Below are positions 1-9,160 of a stretch of 64,000 nucleotides of DNA, in pieces; the stretch's first letter is position 1, and each line of letters opens with the position of its first letter. Both the position numbers and the translations under genes were made by a program. The stretch is from Oryzomicrobium sp. (GTDB lineage Bacteria > Pseudomonadota > Gammaproteobacteria > Burkholderiales > Rhodocyclaceae): the NCBI RefSeq assembly GCF_021287045.1, contig NZ_JAJTBG010000004.1, forward strand, positions 186,001 to 250,000. Direction: 5' to 3'. Below the pieces are notes generated by a model. The model ran no database searches and was not told where the DNA came from. It saw nothing but the letters and a program-made list of their open reading frames with translations.

Positions 1-420
1 GCTGTCCCGGTCGATGCGCAGCCAGGCGTCGCCGCCGGGGCGGGGCAGGGCCAGGTAGACCTCTTCCGGCGACCATTCCGCGTCCCGGCCGCCGGCGTTC
101 ACCCCCAGGGCGGTGTGGAGCCAGTCCACGAGCGGGGCGGGCAGGGGGGCGTTGGCGGCCTCCGTGGACGCGCCCTCCGGGGCCAGGCTGGCGCGCAGGG
201 GGGCGGGCAGGCGGTCGGCGTGGCGGGTCACCCGGGGATGGGCGGGAATGTCGGCGGCGTGGTTGAGGGTGATGCCGGTGACGCTGAACAGCAACATGCC
301 GAGCAGGCAGATGGCCGAACTGATCCAGTGCCAGCGGTGCAGGGTCTTCAGCCAGCCGGCGTTGCGCTGGCGCTGGGCGAAGTCGTTGCCGGACGAGGCT
401 GCGGGCGCGGCGGCGTTCAC
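1..420 (-). CDS. PepSY-associated membrane protein (partial, C-terminus off the window)
   Basis: The N-terminal 140 codons of an inner-membrane protein are visible; the rest lies beyond the left edge. After a short polar N-terminus (about residues 1-28) there is one clear membrane span at about 32-52, preceded by the motif LKTLHRWHW. This is typical of PepSY_TM proteins found beside siderophore receptors, some of which are proposed ferric-reductase-like proteins. The predicted start is GTG at 420, which overlaps the stop of the upstream hydroxylase gene as GTGA, so translation is probably coupled. Its position after the TonB receptor and piuC suggests a role in iron acquisition. The family is inferred from the N-terminus only; the PepSY domains themselves are not visible. 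Confidence 0.75.
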   Translation of the reverse strand, partial: MNAAAPAASSGNDFAQRQRNAGWLKTLHRWHWISSAICLLGMLLFSVTGITLNHAADIPAHPRVTRHADRLPAPLRASLAPEGASTEAANAPLPAPLVDWLHTALGVNAGGRDAEWSPEEVYLALPRPGGDAWLRIDRDS

Positions 421-1097
421 AGTTCGGCCCATTGGCGCAGCAGGTTGTGGTAGTGGCTGGTCAGGGCGATCACCTCGGGGTTGTCGCCCACCTGCTGGCG
501 CAGCTTCTGGATGGTCACATCCAGGTCGAACAGCATGGTGCGGCGCCAATCGTCCCGGACCATGCTCTGGGTCCACAAAAAGGAGCAGACCCGGGCGCCC
601 CGGGTCACCGGCTCGACCCGGTGCAGACTGGTGGAGGGATAGACGATGGCGTCGCCGGCGGGCAGCCGGGCCACGTGGCTGCCATAGGTGTCCTCGACGA
701 TCAGCTCGCCGCCCTCGTACTCGTCCGGATCGGAAAAGAACAGGGTGGTGGAAACGTCGGTGCGCAGGCCCAGGGCGCTGCCGTGGGCGTAGCGGATGGC
801 GTTGTCCACGTGGTTGCCGAAATGGCCGCCGCCCTCGTAGCGGTTGAAGTAGGGCGGCAGGATGCGCTGGGGCAGGGCGGCGGAGAAGAACAGGGGGTTG
901 GCCATCAGGGCGCCGGTGACGATCTCGCGCAGGCGGGCCAGGGCGGGGGAGCCCTCGGGCAGTTGCAGGTTGCGCTTGGCCTGGGCCGACTGGACGCCGG
1001 TGGTGGCCTTGCCGTCGATCCATTCGGCCGCGGCGAGGATCTGGCGACATTCGGCCACCTGTTCGCGGCTGAGAACTTCCGGTACGTGCAGCATCAT
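417..1097 (-). CDS. piuC: Fe(II)/2-oxoglutarate-dependent PKHD-type hydroxylase (PiuC/YbiX family)
   Basis: A 226-residue cytosolic dioxygenase of the usual length for the PiuC/YbiX family. The iron triad is visible: H96 and D98 in GNHVDNA, and H159 in SLHRVEPV, followed by R169, which would bind 2-oxoglutarate. Family members sit beside catecholate siderophore receptors and are Fur regulated; their physiological substrate is unsettled. Two adjacent ATG codons (1097 and 1094) are possible starts, both behind an AGGGAA Shine-Dalgarno sequence. It is separated from the upstream receptor gene by a terminator-like hairpin (about 1151-1196), so it may depend on read-through or its own promoter. 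It overlaps the PepSY gene downstream. Confidence 0.9.
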   Translation of the reverse strand: MMLHVPEVLSREQVAECRQILAAAEWIDGKATTGVQSAQAKRNLQLPEGSPALARLREIVTGALMANPLFFSAALPQRILPPYFNRYEGGGHFGNHVDNAIRYAHGSALGLRTDVSTTLFFSDPDEYEGGELIVEDTYGSHVARLPAGDAIVYPSTSLHRVEPVTRGARVCSFLWTQSMVRDDWRRTMLFDLDVTIQKLRQQVGDNPEVIALTSHYHNLLRQWAEL

Positions 1098-1150
1098 GAT
1101 GGTGTTTCCCTTGCCTCGTGGTGGTGTGATGGGCGGGCCGGGCGTCCCGC

Positions 1151-1196
1151 AAAAACGCAGAAGCCCCGCCCAGGCCGTGGCCGGCCGGGGCGGGGG
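1151..1196 (-). terminator. Rho-independent terminator after the siderophore receptor gene
   Basis: Read on the minus strand, CCCCGCCC and GGGCGGGG form an 8-bp GC stem around a roughly 16-nt interior that can itself fold. It is followed by CTTCTGCG and a run of five T. It lies 15 bases after the receptor stop codon and before piuC, so it may attenuate rather than fully stop transcription into piuC. Confidence 0.6.
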
Positions 1197-1211
1197 CGTG
1201 GCGCGCCGCGC

Positions 1212-3500
1212 TTAGAACTTGATGATGCCCGTCAGCATGGCTTGCCGGCCCGGGGCCACGCTCACCATGTGGGTCGCGTAGGCCTTGTCGTAGTAGGTCT
1301 TGTCGAAGATGTTGTTCACGTTCAGGCGCACGCTGAAGGTCTTGTCGATGTCGTAGGTGGCCACGCCGTCGAAGCGCCAGTAGCTGGGCACCCACTTGGT
1401 GTTGGCGGTGTTGCCGTACACCTTGGACATGTAATAAGCGCCCCCGCCCAGGGTCAGCTTGGGCATCAGCTTGTAGGTGCTCCACAGGCTGAAGCTGTCT
1501 TCCGGGGTATTGGGGAACTGCTTGCCCTTGGTGGCCTGGTTGCTGGCGTAGGGGCCCACTTCCACCAGTTCGCTCTTCATGTGGGTGTAGCCGCCGAAGA
1601 CCTGCCACTTGTCGGTGATGGCACCGGCAAAGCCCAGCTCGAAGCCGTCGGTCTTCTGCTTGCCCACCGTGGAGTAGGTGTTGGCGTCCAGCTGGACCTT
1701 GGCGTTGGTCTTTTCCAGCGAGAACACGGCGGCGGTCAGCGCCAGCTTGTTGTTGAGCAGGTTCCACTTGGTGCCCAGTTCGAGGCTGCGCACCTTTTCC
1801 GGCTCCAGGTCCTTGATCGACAGGTTGGCGGCGCTGGTGTTGGACAGGTTGTCGGCGCCGTCGCCGGCGCTCATGCCCGAGGGGTTGGCGGCGGTGGCGT
1901 AGCTCAGGTAGATGCTGCCGTAATCGACGGGCTTGAACACCAGGCCGGTCTGGTAGCTGGTGAAGCTGCTGCTGGTGCCCATGTTCACCGTCGGCGCGGT
2001 GCCGTTGGTGGTGTAGTTGTTCACGTAGGAACGGAAGGTGTCGTGGCGCAGGCCCAGGTTGAGCAGCCAGTGCTTGTTCAGCGTCAGGGTGTCGAAGGCG
2101 TAGATGCCGCTGGTGTTGGTGGTGGTCTTCGCGCCGGAGGTGGCGCGGCCGACCGTGCCGGTCCAGGGATCGTTCGGGTTGGGATTGGCGATGTTGGCCA
2201 GGGAGTTGCCGACCACGTTGTAGCCGCGGCTGTCGGTTTCGATGTGGGTGAATTCCAGGCCCAGGGTGACGTTGTGCTTGACGCCGCCGGTGGAGAATTC
2301 GCCGCTCAGCTGGGTGTCGTTGACCCAGGCTTCGGTCTCGGAATGGCGGCTCTTCTGGCTGCGCCACAGGTAGCCGGCGGGGATGGTGGTGTTGCCGGCA
2401 ACGCCGCCGATGTTGCTCAGGACGATGTTGCCCGGAGTGAGGTTGAGGCCCCGGCTGTCGCCCGGGTTGGTGGCCACGTAGTCGTTGAGCGACTTGGTGT
2501 AGCGCGTGCCGTTGCGCAGGGTCCACTTGTCGTTGAGATCGTGCTCGATCTTCAGGGTGCCGCTGTCCACGTTGGTCTTGCGGAAATCCCGGCCCTTGAG
2601 GCCGTAGAAGTTGTTGCGGTTGACGTTCAGCGGGCCGCCGTCGCCGTTGTACTGGAGCTGGTTGGCGGCGGTGTAGGGGTTGTTGTAGGGAATGCCGTAG
2701 TCCGGCATGTCGTCGGTCTCGTAGTGGTAGAGACCGGCGGTGACGCGGGTGGCGGTGCCCAGGCCGAAGGCGGCGGACAGATTGGCGCCCAGGTGGTCGT
2801 AATCCACGTCCTTGCGGCCCGGCACGTCGCCCTTTTCCTTGAGCAGGGTGAGGCGCACGGCGGCGGTGTCGGCGATCTGGCGGTTCAGGTCGGCGGTGCC
2901 GCGCAGGTAGGCATCGGTGCCGATGCCGGCGGTCACTTCGTTGAAGTTGCCGAGACGGGCGTTCTTGGTCGTCATGTTGATGCTGCCGCCCACGGCGCCG
3001 CTGCCGCTGTAGGCGGAGTCGGCGCCCTTGACCACGTCGATCTGCTCGACGGCGAACATGTTGCGGGACTGGGAACTGGGGTCGCGCAGACCGTCGATGA
3101 AGGTGTTGGCCTGGGAGTCGAAGCCGCGGATGAAGGGCCGGTCGCCCACCGGGTTGCCGCCTTCGCCCATGCCGAAGGTGATGCCGGGCACGGTGCGCAG
3201 GGCTTCTTGCAGGGTGGTGGCGTTGGTCTGCTGCAACACTTCCTTGGTGATGACCGTGACGGTCTTGGGGGTGTCGAGCAGCGGCGCGGTGTATTTGGTG
3301 GAGGCCGCGGTGTCGGCCTTGTAGCTGGCATCGGGAACCGAAGCGGTCACGTTCACGTTGGGCAGCACGGCCTCGCCGGCGGATTGGGCCAGAGCCGCGC
3401 CCGGGACGGAAATCGCCAGGGCGGTGGCGGTCAGGGCGGCGGTGCCGTTGAGACGCGGGTGACGGTCGAGCGGGTGCTTGCGGCTTTCGATGTGAACCAT
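1212..3500 (-). CDS. TonB-dependent catecholate-type siderophore receptor (Fiu-like)
   Basis: A 762-residue outer-membrane receptor. Residues 1-38 form a long Sec signal peptide ending in AALA. The plug follows with TPKTVTVITKE, then a TonB-plug core with ALRTVPGITFG and DRPFIRGFDS. The remainder is a 22-strand type beta barrel ending in a C-terminal Phe (GIIKF), as required for outer-membrane insertion. The plug and the piuC/PepSY neighbours match Fiu/CirA-type receptors for ferric catecholates, but the actual ligand cannot be read from sequence. A Fur-box-like palindrome lies about 165-180 bases upstream of the ATG. A terminator follows the stop. Confidence 0.92.
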   Translation of the reverse strand: MVHIESRKHPLDRHPRLNGTAALTATALAISVPGAALAQSAGEAVLPNVNVTASVPDASYKADTAASTKYTAPLLDTPKTVTVITKEVLQQTNATTLQEALRTVPGITFGMGEGGNPVGDRPFIRGFDSQANTFIDGLRDPSSQSRNMFAVEQIDVVKGADSAYSGSGAVGGSINMTTKNARLGNFNEVTAGIGTDAYLRGTADLNRQIADTAAVRLTLLKEKGDVPGRKDVDYDHLGANLSAAFGLGTATRVTAGLYHYETDDMPDYGIPYNNPYTAANQLQYNGDGGPLNVNRNNFYGLKGRDFRKTNVDSGTLKIEHDLNDKWTLRNGTRYTKSLNDYVATNPGDSRGLNLTPGNIVLSNIGGVAGNTTIPAGYLWRSQKSRHSETEAWVNDTQLSGEFSTGGVKHNVTLGLEFTHIETDSRGYNVVGNSLANIANPNPNDPWTGTVGRATSGAKTTTNTSGIYAFDTLTLNKHWLLNLGLRHDTFRSYVNNYTTNGTAPTVNMGTSSSFTSYQTGLVFKPVDYGSIYLSYATAANPSGMSAGDGADNLSNTSAANLSIKDLEPEKVRSLELGTKWNLLNNKLALTAAVFSLEKTNAKVQLDANTYSTVGKQKTDGFELGFAGAITDKWQVFGGYTHMKSELVEVGPYASNQATKGKQFPNTPEDSFSLWSTYKLMPKLTLGGGAYYMSKVYGNTANTKWVPSYWRFDGVATYDIDKTFSVRLNVNNIFDKTYYDKAYATHMVSVAPGRQAMLTGIIKF

Positions 3501-3919
3501 GTAAGGGGAACTCCGGAGAGAGAAGTCAGTTGCTGGCTGGCTTCCCTTCCAATTCCCCCGGGCATCGCGGTCCCGGTGCGGAACGTCGGTGGTCCGCTAT
3601 GGCTGGAGGGGTGGCTTGCTGTTGGCGCTTGTCGCGGTGCGTTGCCGTACCGCTTAATTTACGAAATGATAAGAAATCTCATTTGCAAAAGTCAAGATTT
3701 TGTTACATTCGTCAGCGCGACGGCAGCATGTTGTGTTGCGTAAATGACGACGGCCTGTGACGACGGTGGGTTGGCGGCCTGGGTTGGCGGCCGCTGTGAC
3801 GCGCGGCACGCAGACACGCGGCAACGAGGCCCGCAGGTCATGGGGCAGGATCGGGTGCGGCGTTCGCTGTGCCTGGAGCGGTCAGCGCCTGGGGCGTCGC
3901 CGGCCGTGGGTGGCGGGTT
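3501..3919. other. Intergenic region between the receptor gene and the FMN dehydrogenase gene
   Basis: No gene is visible in these 419 bases. The receptor side contains the Fur-box-like site and AT-rich promoter DNA (about 3655-3715). The rest, about 3740-3919, is the region downstream of the FMN dehydrogenase stop. I see no convincing terminator or small RNA in it. Confidence 0.6.
3667..3681 (-). promoter_or_regulatory. Fur-box-like operator upstream of the siderophore receptor
   Basis: TGATAAGAAATCTCA matches the 7-1-7 Fur consensus TGATAATNATTATCA at 11 of 14 informative positions on the minus strand. It sits in the only AT-rich stretch upstream of the receptor, consistent with iron repression. 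It is a visual match only. Confidence 0.65.
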
Positions 3920-5023
3920 TTAGCGCCACAGCGTTGCCGGGCCGATGTCGGCCAGGGTGGCGCAGCCGGTCAGGGCCATGGCCACTTCCAGTTCCTCGCG
4001 CAGCACCTTGATGGCGTGGGCGGCGCCCAGGGGGCCGGCGGCGGCCAGGCCGTAGACCCAGGGGCGGCCCACTAGCACCGCCCGGGCGCCCAGGGCCAGG
4101 GCCTTGAGGATGTCGGTGCCGCGGCGGATGCCGCCGTCGAGCAGCAGGGGAATATCGCCGCCCACCGCGTCGGCCACCGCCGGCAGGGCCTCGATGGCCG
4201 CCGGCAGGGTGTCCAGGGTGCGGCCGCCGTGATTGGACACCACCAGGCCGTCTACCCCCAGGGCCAGGGCCTGGCGGGCGTCGGCGGGGGAAAGGATGCC
4301 CTTGAGGATCAGGGGTAGCCGGGTCAGGCCGCGCAGGGCCTCGATGTCCGCCCAGGTGGGGGCGGTGGCGAGCAGGCCGTCGAAGAGGGGGCTCTGGCCG
4401 GGGCGCAGATGGGCCAGGGGATTGGGCGGTGGGGGCATGTCGCGCAGGTTGGCGGCCTCCACCCCGGGCGGCAGGTGGAAGCCGGCGCGCTGCTCGACGT
4501 TGCGCAGGCCGTTGATCGGGGCGTCCACGGTCACCACCAGGGCCCGGTAGCCGGCGGCCTCGGCCCGGGCCACCAGGTGCCGGGTGTAGCCCCGGTCGGG
4601 CTGGATGTAGAGCTGGAACCACAGGGGCGCCCGAGTGGCGGCGGCGATGTCTTCCAGGGGGACGCTGGCCAGGGTGCTGACCACCATGGCCGCCTCCAGG
4701 GCTTCGGCGGCCTGGGCGGCGGCCAGTTCGCCGGCGTCGTGGAAGAGGCGCTGGTAGGCCACCGGGGCGAGCAGGATGGGGTGGGCCAGGGCCTGACCGA
4801 ACAGTTCCAGCCGGGTGTGGCCGCCGCCCACGTCGCCGAGAACGCGGCCTTGCAAGCGCAGGGCGTCGAAGGCGTCCCGGTTGCGCCGGTAGGTCAGTTC
4901 GTCCCCGGCGCCGCTGGCCAGGTAGGCCCAGGCGTTGTCGTCGAGACTGTGGCGGGCGTAGCGCTCATAGTCGGCGACGCAGGCGATGTCGCGGGGGATG
5001 GCGCTCAGGCAGGGAGTGGGCAT
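3920..5023 (-). CDS. FMN-dependent alpha-hydroxy-acid dehydrogenase/oxidase (LldD/glycolate oxidase family)
   Basis: A 367-residue TIM-barrel flavoprotein of normal family length. The N-terminal part carries the DYERYAR and YLASGAGDE segments. WFQLYIQ and VVTVDAPI line the FMN site. SNHGGRTLD contains the catalytic His and substrate-binding Arg, and LLDGGIRRGTDILKALALGA plus GRPWVYG complete the barrel. Family members oxidise L-lactate, glycolate, mandelate or similar 2-hydroxyacids to 2-oxoacids; the substrate here is not assignable. It is not next to the lactate operon at 25-33 kb. Instead it is beside the iron-uptake genes and has a Fur-box-like sequence 33-47 bases before its ATG, so expression under iron limitation is likely. 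Confidence 0.88.
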   Translation of the reverse strand: MPTPCLSAIPRDIACVADYERYARHSLDDNAWAYLASGAGDELTYRRNRDAFDALRLQGRVLGDVGGGHTRLELFGQALAHPILLAPVAYQRLFHDAGELAAAQAAEALEAAMVVSTLASVPLEDIAAATRAPLWFQLYIQPDRGYTRHLVARAEAAGYRALVVTVDAPINGLRNVEQRAGFHLPPGVEAANLRDMPPPPNPLAHLRPGQSPLFDGLLATAPTWADIEALRGLTRLPLILKGILSPADARQALALGVDGLVVSNHGGRTLDTLPAAIEALPAVADAVGGDIPLLLDGGIRRGTDILKALALGARAVLVGRPWVYGLAAAGPLGAAHAIKVLREELEVAMALTGCATLADIGPATLWR

Positions 5024-5055
5024 GGCGGCAGTCGTTGGTCATTGATCGGCGTGGA

Positions 5056-5070
5056 TGATAGTGATTCTCA
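5056..5070 (-). promoter_or_regulatory. Fur-box-like operator in front of the FMN dehydrogenase
   Basis: TGATAGTGATTCTCA matches the palindromic Fur consensus TGATAATNATTATCA at 12 of 14 informative positions. It lies 33-47 bases upstream of the ATG, a position where repressor binding would occlude the promoter. It is a visual match only. Confidence 0.65.
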
Positions 5071-5170
5071 TCCGCGAGTCAATGCCAGGACGCTACCGCC
5101 GGGGCCGGGCAGGTGGGTTCGCCGCGAGGTGGGCGAGAGGGATTAGGAGGGTGAGGGGGGGCGAGAAAAC

Positions 5171-5277
5171 CAAACCCCGCGCCAGTATTGGCTTTCAGCG
5201 GGGCGACCGGGGAACGCCGCGCCAGTGCTTGCTTTCCGGAAGGGCATCCCGGAGATCAAGCACTGGCGCGGGGTTTG
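5171..5277. repeat. Dispersed palindromic repeat, copy 1 (CAAACCCCGCGCCAGT family)
   Basis: CAAACCCCGCGCCAGTATTGG (5171-5191, the core being its first 16 bases) is repeated in inverted orientation at 5257-5277, ending GCGCGGGGTTTG. A shorter direct relative, GCCGCGCCAGTGCTTGC, starts at about 5216. The element fills the space between the glnD stop and the promoter of the FMN dehydrogenase. A related arrangement occurs at 36971-37076. It codes for nothing and resembles a REP/BIME-type extragenic element. Confidence 0.7.
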
Positions 5278-5284
5278 GCCGGGG

Positions 5285-7861
5285 TCAGACCTGGAGCTCG
5301 TCCAGCAATTCGCTTTCCAGCTTGACCCGGCCGGCGCTGGAGGCCAGGTCGCCGCCGGAGAGGAGGAATACGTCCTCGACCCGGTCCCCCAGGGTGGCGA
5401 TCTTGGCGGTGTGCAGGTAGGCGCCGTGGCGGGTGAGGGTGGTGGCGATCTTGTAGAGCAGGCCGGGCCGGTCCGCCGCCACCAGGGAGAGGACGAACTG
5501 GGTGCCCTTTTCGTCGGGATGGATGCTCACTTCCGGAGTGATCGGGAAGTGCTTGACCTGCCGCGACAGCCGGCCGGTGGGGGGCGGTTCCGGGGTGCAA
5601 GGGTGGGACAGGCGCTGGGCCAGCTCGTGCTCCAGGTAGCTGACCAACTGGCGGTAGTCGTCCCGGCCCGAGACGTCGAGCAGCACGAAGCTGTCCAGGG
5701 CGTAGCCGTGGCGGGTGGTGTGCACCTTGGCATCGACGATGGAGAAGCCTTCCCGGCCGAAGAAACCGCAGATGCGGGTAAACAGATCGGGCTGGTCCGG
5801 AGCGTAGACCATCACCTGCAAGCCTTCTTCGTTGCGGTTGGGGCGGGCCTTGACGATGGGGGTCGGGGTGTTGATGCGGTAGTGCAGGTTGCGGGTGTGC
5901 CAGGCGATCTCTTCGGCGCTGTGGCGCAGGAAGTAGACCGTGTCGAGCTGCTTCCACAGTCCCTCGTGCACCGTATCGGACAGGGCGAAGTAACGCAGCA
6001 GGCGCAGGGCCTCCTGCTGGCGCTCCTGGATCACACCGTGGGGCTCGGGGGCGCCGCCCCGGCCCAGGACGTTGCGGGTGGCCGAGTACAGTTCTTCGAG
6101 CAACTGGCCTTTCCAGGCGTTCCACACCTTGGGGCTGGTGCCGCGGATGTCGGCCACGGTGAGCAGGTAGAGGGCCACCAGGTGACGCTCGTCCCCCACC
6201 ACCTGGGCGAAGTGCTTGACCACGTCCGGATCGGAGATGTCCTGCTTTTGCGCCACCTGGCTCATGGTCAGGTGGTGGCGCACCAGCCAGACCACCATTT
6301 CGGTGTCTTCCGGGGCCAGGCCGTGACTTTCGCAGAAGGCCCGGGCGTCCGCCGTGCCCAGCTCGGAGTGGTCGCCGCCGCGGCCCTTGGCGATGTCGTG
6401 GAAGAGGGCGGCGATGTAGAGCACCCAGGGGCGCTCGAAGCCGTTGATGAGGCGGGAGCAGAGGGGGTATTCGTGGGCGAATTCCTCCACGGCGAAGCGG
6501 CGCAGATTGCGCAGCACCTGGAGGATGTGCTGATCCACCGTATAGACGTGGAACAGGTCGTGCTGCATCTGGCCGACGATGGCGCCGAAGTTGGGCAGGT
6601 AGCGGCCCAGGATGCCGTAGGCGTTCATGCGCCGGAATTCATGCACGATGCCCTGGGGGCTCTTGAACAGTTCGAGGAACAGGGCCCGGTTGGCCGGGTC
6701 GGCGCGGAAGGCGTCGTCGATGCGGAAGCGGGCCCGGTACAGGGCGCGCAGGGTGCGGGCGGTCATGCCCCGCAGCTCCGGGTGGCGCTGGAGCATCAGG
6801 AAGGCTTCGAGGATGGCCGAGGGCTGGCGCTCGAACAGGTCGTCGGCGCGCATTTCGAGCAGATCGTGGGCGGCCTGGAAGCGTTCGTTGAGCGGCCGGG
6901 TGGTGCCCGCCGGGGGCGGGAAGAGGCGCGCCCCCAGGTTTTGCAGCAGGATGGTGTTGAGTTGCAGCGCCGCCTTGGCCGAGCGGTAGTACTGCTGCAT
7001 CAGGAGTTCGCTCTCGCGCCGGGTGGCGGTGGGCTCGAAGCCGAACATCTTGGCCACCGCGGTCTGGTGGTCGAACAGCAGCCGGTCCTCGCGGCGCCGG
7101 GTGTGCAGGTGCAGGCGGATGCGCACGTCGTCGAGAAAGCGCTCGACGCTGTTGATGAGCTGCTCCTCCTCGGCGGTGAGCAGCCCGGCGGCGGTCAGCT
7201 CGGCCCAGCTGGCGCCGATGCCGGCGGCCCGGGCGATCCACAGGATGACCTGGAGGTCGCGCAGGCCCCCGGGGCTTTCCTTGCAGTTCGGCTCCAGGCT
7301 GTAGGGCGTCTCGTTGTAGCGCATGTGCCGCTCTTCCTGCTCCAGCTTCTTGGCCTTGAAGAAGGCCTTGGCGTCCAGGCGGCCGTGCAGGCCGGCCTGG
7401 AAGGTGCGGAAGAGGGTAGCGTCGCCGGTGAGCAGGCGGGCTTCGATCAGGGCCGTCTGCACCGTGATGTCGCCGTCGGCTTCGGACAGGCACTCGTCCA
7501 CGGTGCGCACGCTGTGGCCGATTTCTAGGCCGATGTCCCAGAACAGGCTGACCAGCTGGGACAGGCGGGCTTCCTCGCCGATGCCCGGGGCGCCGGGCAG
7601 GAGAATCAGCAGGTCGATGTCCGAGGCGGGGAACAGTTCGCCCCGCCCGTAGCCCCCCACCGCCGCCAGGGCGAAGGTTGGCGGTAGCTCCAGCTCGCGC
7701 CACAGGTCGGCCAGGGCGCCGTCCACCACCTTGGCCCGGCCGTCGAGCAGGGCCCGGGTGTCGGCGTCGGCCAGGTAGGCGTCGCGCAGGGCGTCCTGCT
7801 CGGTCTTGAGGCGGTTGCGGTAGCGGGGGATCAGGTCGGTGGGCAGGTGCAGGGGGGCCAT
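5285..7861 (-). CDS. glnD: [Protein-PII] uridylyltransferase / uridylyl-removing enzyme
   Basis: An 858-residue GlnD, the usual length, which uridylylates PII under nitrogen limitation and deuridylylates it when glutamine is high. The nucleotidyltransferase motif runs from G69 to D83 ([15 protein letters not shown]), with the catalytic Asp pair at D81/D83. An HD hydrolase domain with ALFHDIAKG (H488-D489) follows. Two C-terminal ACT domains at about 685-765 and 790-858 would sense glutamine ([11 protein letters not shown] and [14 protein letters not shown]). It lies 63 bases after map on the same strand and may be co-transcribed with it. The region after its stop carries the dispersed palindromic repeat. 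Confidence 0.97.
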   Translation of the reverse strand: MAPLHLPTDLIPRYRNRLKTEQDALRDAYLADADTRALLDGRAKVVDGALADLWRELELPPTFALAAVGGYGRGELFPASDIDLLILLPGAPGIGEEARLSQLVSLFWDIGLEIGHSVRTVDECLSEADGDITVQTALIEARLLTGDATLFRTFQAGLHGRLDAKAFFKAKKLEQEERHMRYNETPYSLEPNCKESPGGLRDLQVILWIARAAGIGASWAELTAAGLLTAEEEQLINSVERFLDDVRIRLHLHTRRREDRLLFDHQTAVAKMFGFEPTATRRESELLMQQYYRSAKAALQLNTILLQNLGARLFPPPAGTTRPLNERFQAAHDLLEMRADDLFERQPSAILEAFLMLQRHPELRGMTARTLRALYRARFRIDDAFRADPANRALFLELFKSPQGIVHEFRRMNAYGILGRYLPNFGAIVGQMQHDLFHVYTVDQHILQVLRNLRRFAVEEFAHEYPLCSRLINGFERPWVLYIAALFHDIAKGRGGDHSELGTADARAFCESHGLAPEDTEMVVWLVRHHLTMSQVAQKQDISDPDVVKHFAQVVGDERHLVALYLLTVADIRGTSPKVWNAWKGQLLEELYSATRNVLGRGGAPEPHGVIQERQQEALRLLRYFALSDTVHEGLWKQLDTVYFLRHSAEEIAWHTRNLHYRINTPTPIVKARPNRNEEGLQVMVYAPDQPDLFTRICGFFGREGFSIVDAKVHTTRHGYALDSFVLLDVSGRDDYRQLVSYLEHELAQRLSHPCTPEPPPTGRLSRQVKHFPITPEVSIHPDEKGTQFVLSLVAADRPGLLYKIATTLTRHGAYLHTAKIATLGDRVEDVFLLSGGDLASSAGRVKLESELLDELQV

Positions 7862-7905
7862 GGCGGACGCCGGTGGGCGGTTGGGTTCGGGGAGGTCGTT
7901 ACGGG

Positions 7906-7932
7906 GTCAGGGCAGTCAGGGCAGTCAGGGCA
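7906..7932. repeat. Three perfect 9-bp tandem repeats at the map stop codon
   Basis: GTCAGGGCA is repeated three times without mismatch. On the minus strand the repeats read CTG CCC TGA in frame with map, so the map stop is followed by two further in-frame TGA codons at 9-base intervals. Confidence 0.85.
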
Positions 7933-8743
7933 GGATGGGGGCGCCGGCCACCAGGGCAGGCTTGGGGCGGCTGCCCGCCGAGACGGTCAGCACCTCGACG
8001 CCGGTCTCGGTCACCACCACGGTGTGTTCCCACTGGGCGGACAGGCTGCGGTCCTTGGTGACGATGGTCCAGCCGTCCGGCATCTCCTTGATGGCGGCCT
8101 TGCCGGCGTTGATCATCGGCTCGATGGTGAAGATCATGCCCGGCTTGAGTTCGGGGCCGGTACCGGCGCGGCCATAGTGCAGCACCTGGGGCTCTTCGTG
8201 GAATTTCTGGCCGATGCCGTGGCCGCAGAATTCGCGCACCACCGAGAAGCCGTTGCCTTCGGCGTGCTTCTGGATGACGGCGCCGATGTCGCCCAGGTGG
8301 GCGCCTGGCTTGACCTGGGCGATGCCCAGCCACATGCACTCGAAGGTGACTTCGCACAGGCGCCGGGCCTGGATCGACCCTTCGCCGACGATGAACATGC
8401 GGCTGGTGTCGCCGTGCCAGCCGTCCTTGATCACGGTGATGTCGAGATTGACGATGTCGCCGTTCTTGAGAACCTTGTCCGACGGAATGCCGTGGCAGAC
8501 CTGGTGGTTGATCGAGGTGCAGATCGACTTGGGGTAGGGGGTGTAGCCCGGCGGGGTGTAGTTGAGGGGGGCGGGGACGCAGCCCTGCACGTTCACCATG
8601 TAGTCGTGGCACAGTCGGTCCAGCTCGGCGGTGGTCACGCCGGCCTTGACGTGGGGGGTGACGTGGTCGAGCACCTCGGCCGCCAGGCGGCAGGCGGTGC
8701 GCATGTGTTCGATGTCTGCGGGGGATTTGATGGTGATGCTCAT
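7925..8743 (-). CDS. map: Type I methionine aminopeptidase
   Basis: A 272-residue cytosolic metalloprotease that removes the initiator Met. I start it at ATG 8743 (MSITIKSPADIEHMR), which matches family N-termini and has GGAAGAG upstream; an open frame extends further but does not look like coding sequence. The pita-bread fold motifs are visible: CHGIPSDK with a substrate-binding His, the metal ligands in VNLDITVIKDGWHGD, the HGIGQKFHEEPQVLHYG segment, and IEPMINAG and WEHTVVVTE with the C-terminal Glu ligands. It is divergent from rpsB, an arrangement common in Proteobacteria, and glnD follows downstream. Confidence 0.97.
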   Translation of the reverse strand: MSITIKSPADIEHMRTACRLAAEVLDHVTPHVKAGVTTAELDRLCHDYMVNVQGCVPAPLNYTPPGYTPYPKSICTSINHQVCHGIPSDKVLKNGDIVNLDITVIKDGWHGDTSRMFIVGEGSIQARRLCEVTFECMWLGIAQVKPGAHLGDIGAVIQKHAEGNGFSVVREFCGHGIGQKFHEEPQVLHYGRAGTGPELKPGMIFTIEPMINAGKAAIKEMPDGWTIVTKDRSLSAQWEHTVVVTETGVEVLTVSAGSRPKPALVAGAPILP

Positions 8744-8915
8744 TTTTCTAGGGCTCTTCCGAGGGAAAGGCCGGGCGTTGCGCACGCCGGCAAAGGCAAA
8801 AAGGATAAGGCCAAGGCCCGGGCTTAGGCAATTTTGCGCGCCGCAGCAACGGGGCGTCGGCCCCATCGGCGTGGTCCCGGCGGCCGGGGCGAAGCGGCAA
8901 AAAGCCGCTGCACAA

Positions 8916-8945
8916 TTGAAGCGCCGGTCCGATGGGTGCTATACT
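8916..8945 (+). promoter_or_regulatory. Sigma70-type promoter of the rpsB-tsf-pyrH-frr run
   Basis: TTGAAG (8916-8921) and TATACT (8940-8945) are separated by 18 bases, a good match to the housekeeping consensus. Transcription would start near 8952 and give a 5' leader of about 210 bases before the rpsB ATG. Confidence 0.7.
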
Positions 8946-8951
8946 CTTGCG

Positions 8952-9160
8952 GCTTTTCGTTCCGGCCCCGCCGGGACGGAGCAAGCATAAGGCCGCTGGG
9001 GGCGGGGATAGTTTCCCTACTTTTCCCGGTTTTGCGGCCTTTTCTTCCCGCGCAGCCTTGGCTGCCGGGGCATTCCACACATCCGCTCATATATGGGGTG
9101 TCCGCGCCAAGCGCGGATCGACAATGGCGGATGGCGGTTCAAACCCTTAGGAGTCCTTTC
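8952..9160 (+). promoter_or_regulatory. Long 5' leader of rpsB, candidate S2 autoregulatory leader
   Basis: The untranslated leader contains a 7-bp hairpin, TCCGCGC-CAA-GCGCGGA (9101-9117), preceded by ATATGGGGTG. In gammaproteobacteria the rpsB leader binds S2 and represses rpsB-tsf. An equivalent function here is inferred from leader length and hairpin, not from a recognised consensus. Confidence 0.4.

Larger units (their letters stand above)
8744..9160. other. map/rpsB divergent intergenic region
   Basis: 417 bases without a protein gene. It contains the map promoter side, a small hairpin (AGCGGC-AAAAA-GCCGCT, about 8893-8909), a strong sigma70-like promoter for rpsB (8916-8945), and a roughly 210-base rpsB leader. 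Confidence 0.7.

Noticed and set aside
432..3743. A very long open frame on the plus strand opposite the siderophore receptor and piuC
   Set aside because: Its translation is Gly/Val/Ala-rich without domains, and the minus strand carries clear receptor and hydroxylase genes; open antisense frames of this kind are normal at this GC content.
5225..7528. Long plus-strand open frame opposite glnD
   Set aside because: Composition typical of antisense of a GC-rich gene (Gly, Val, Gln, His runs); glnD has all catalytic motifs on the other strand.
7906..7932. CRISPR-like or minisatellite array
   Set aside because: Only three 9-base units with no spacers.
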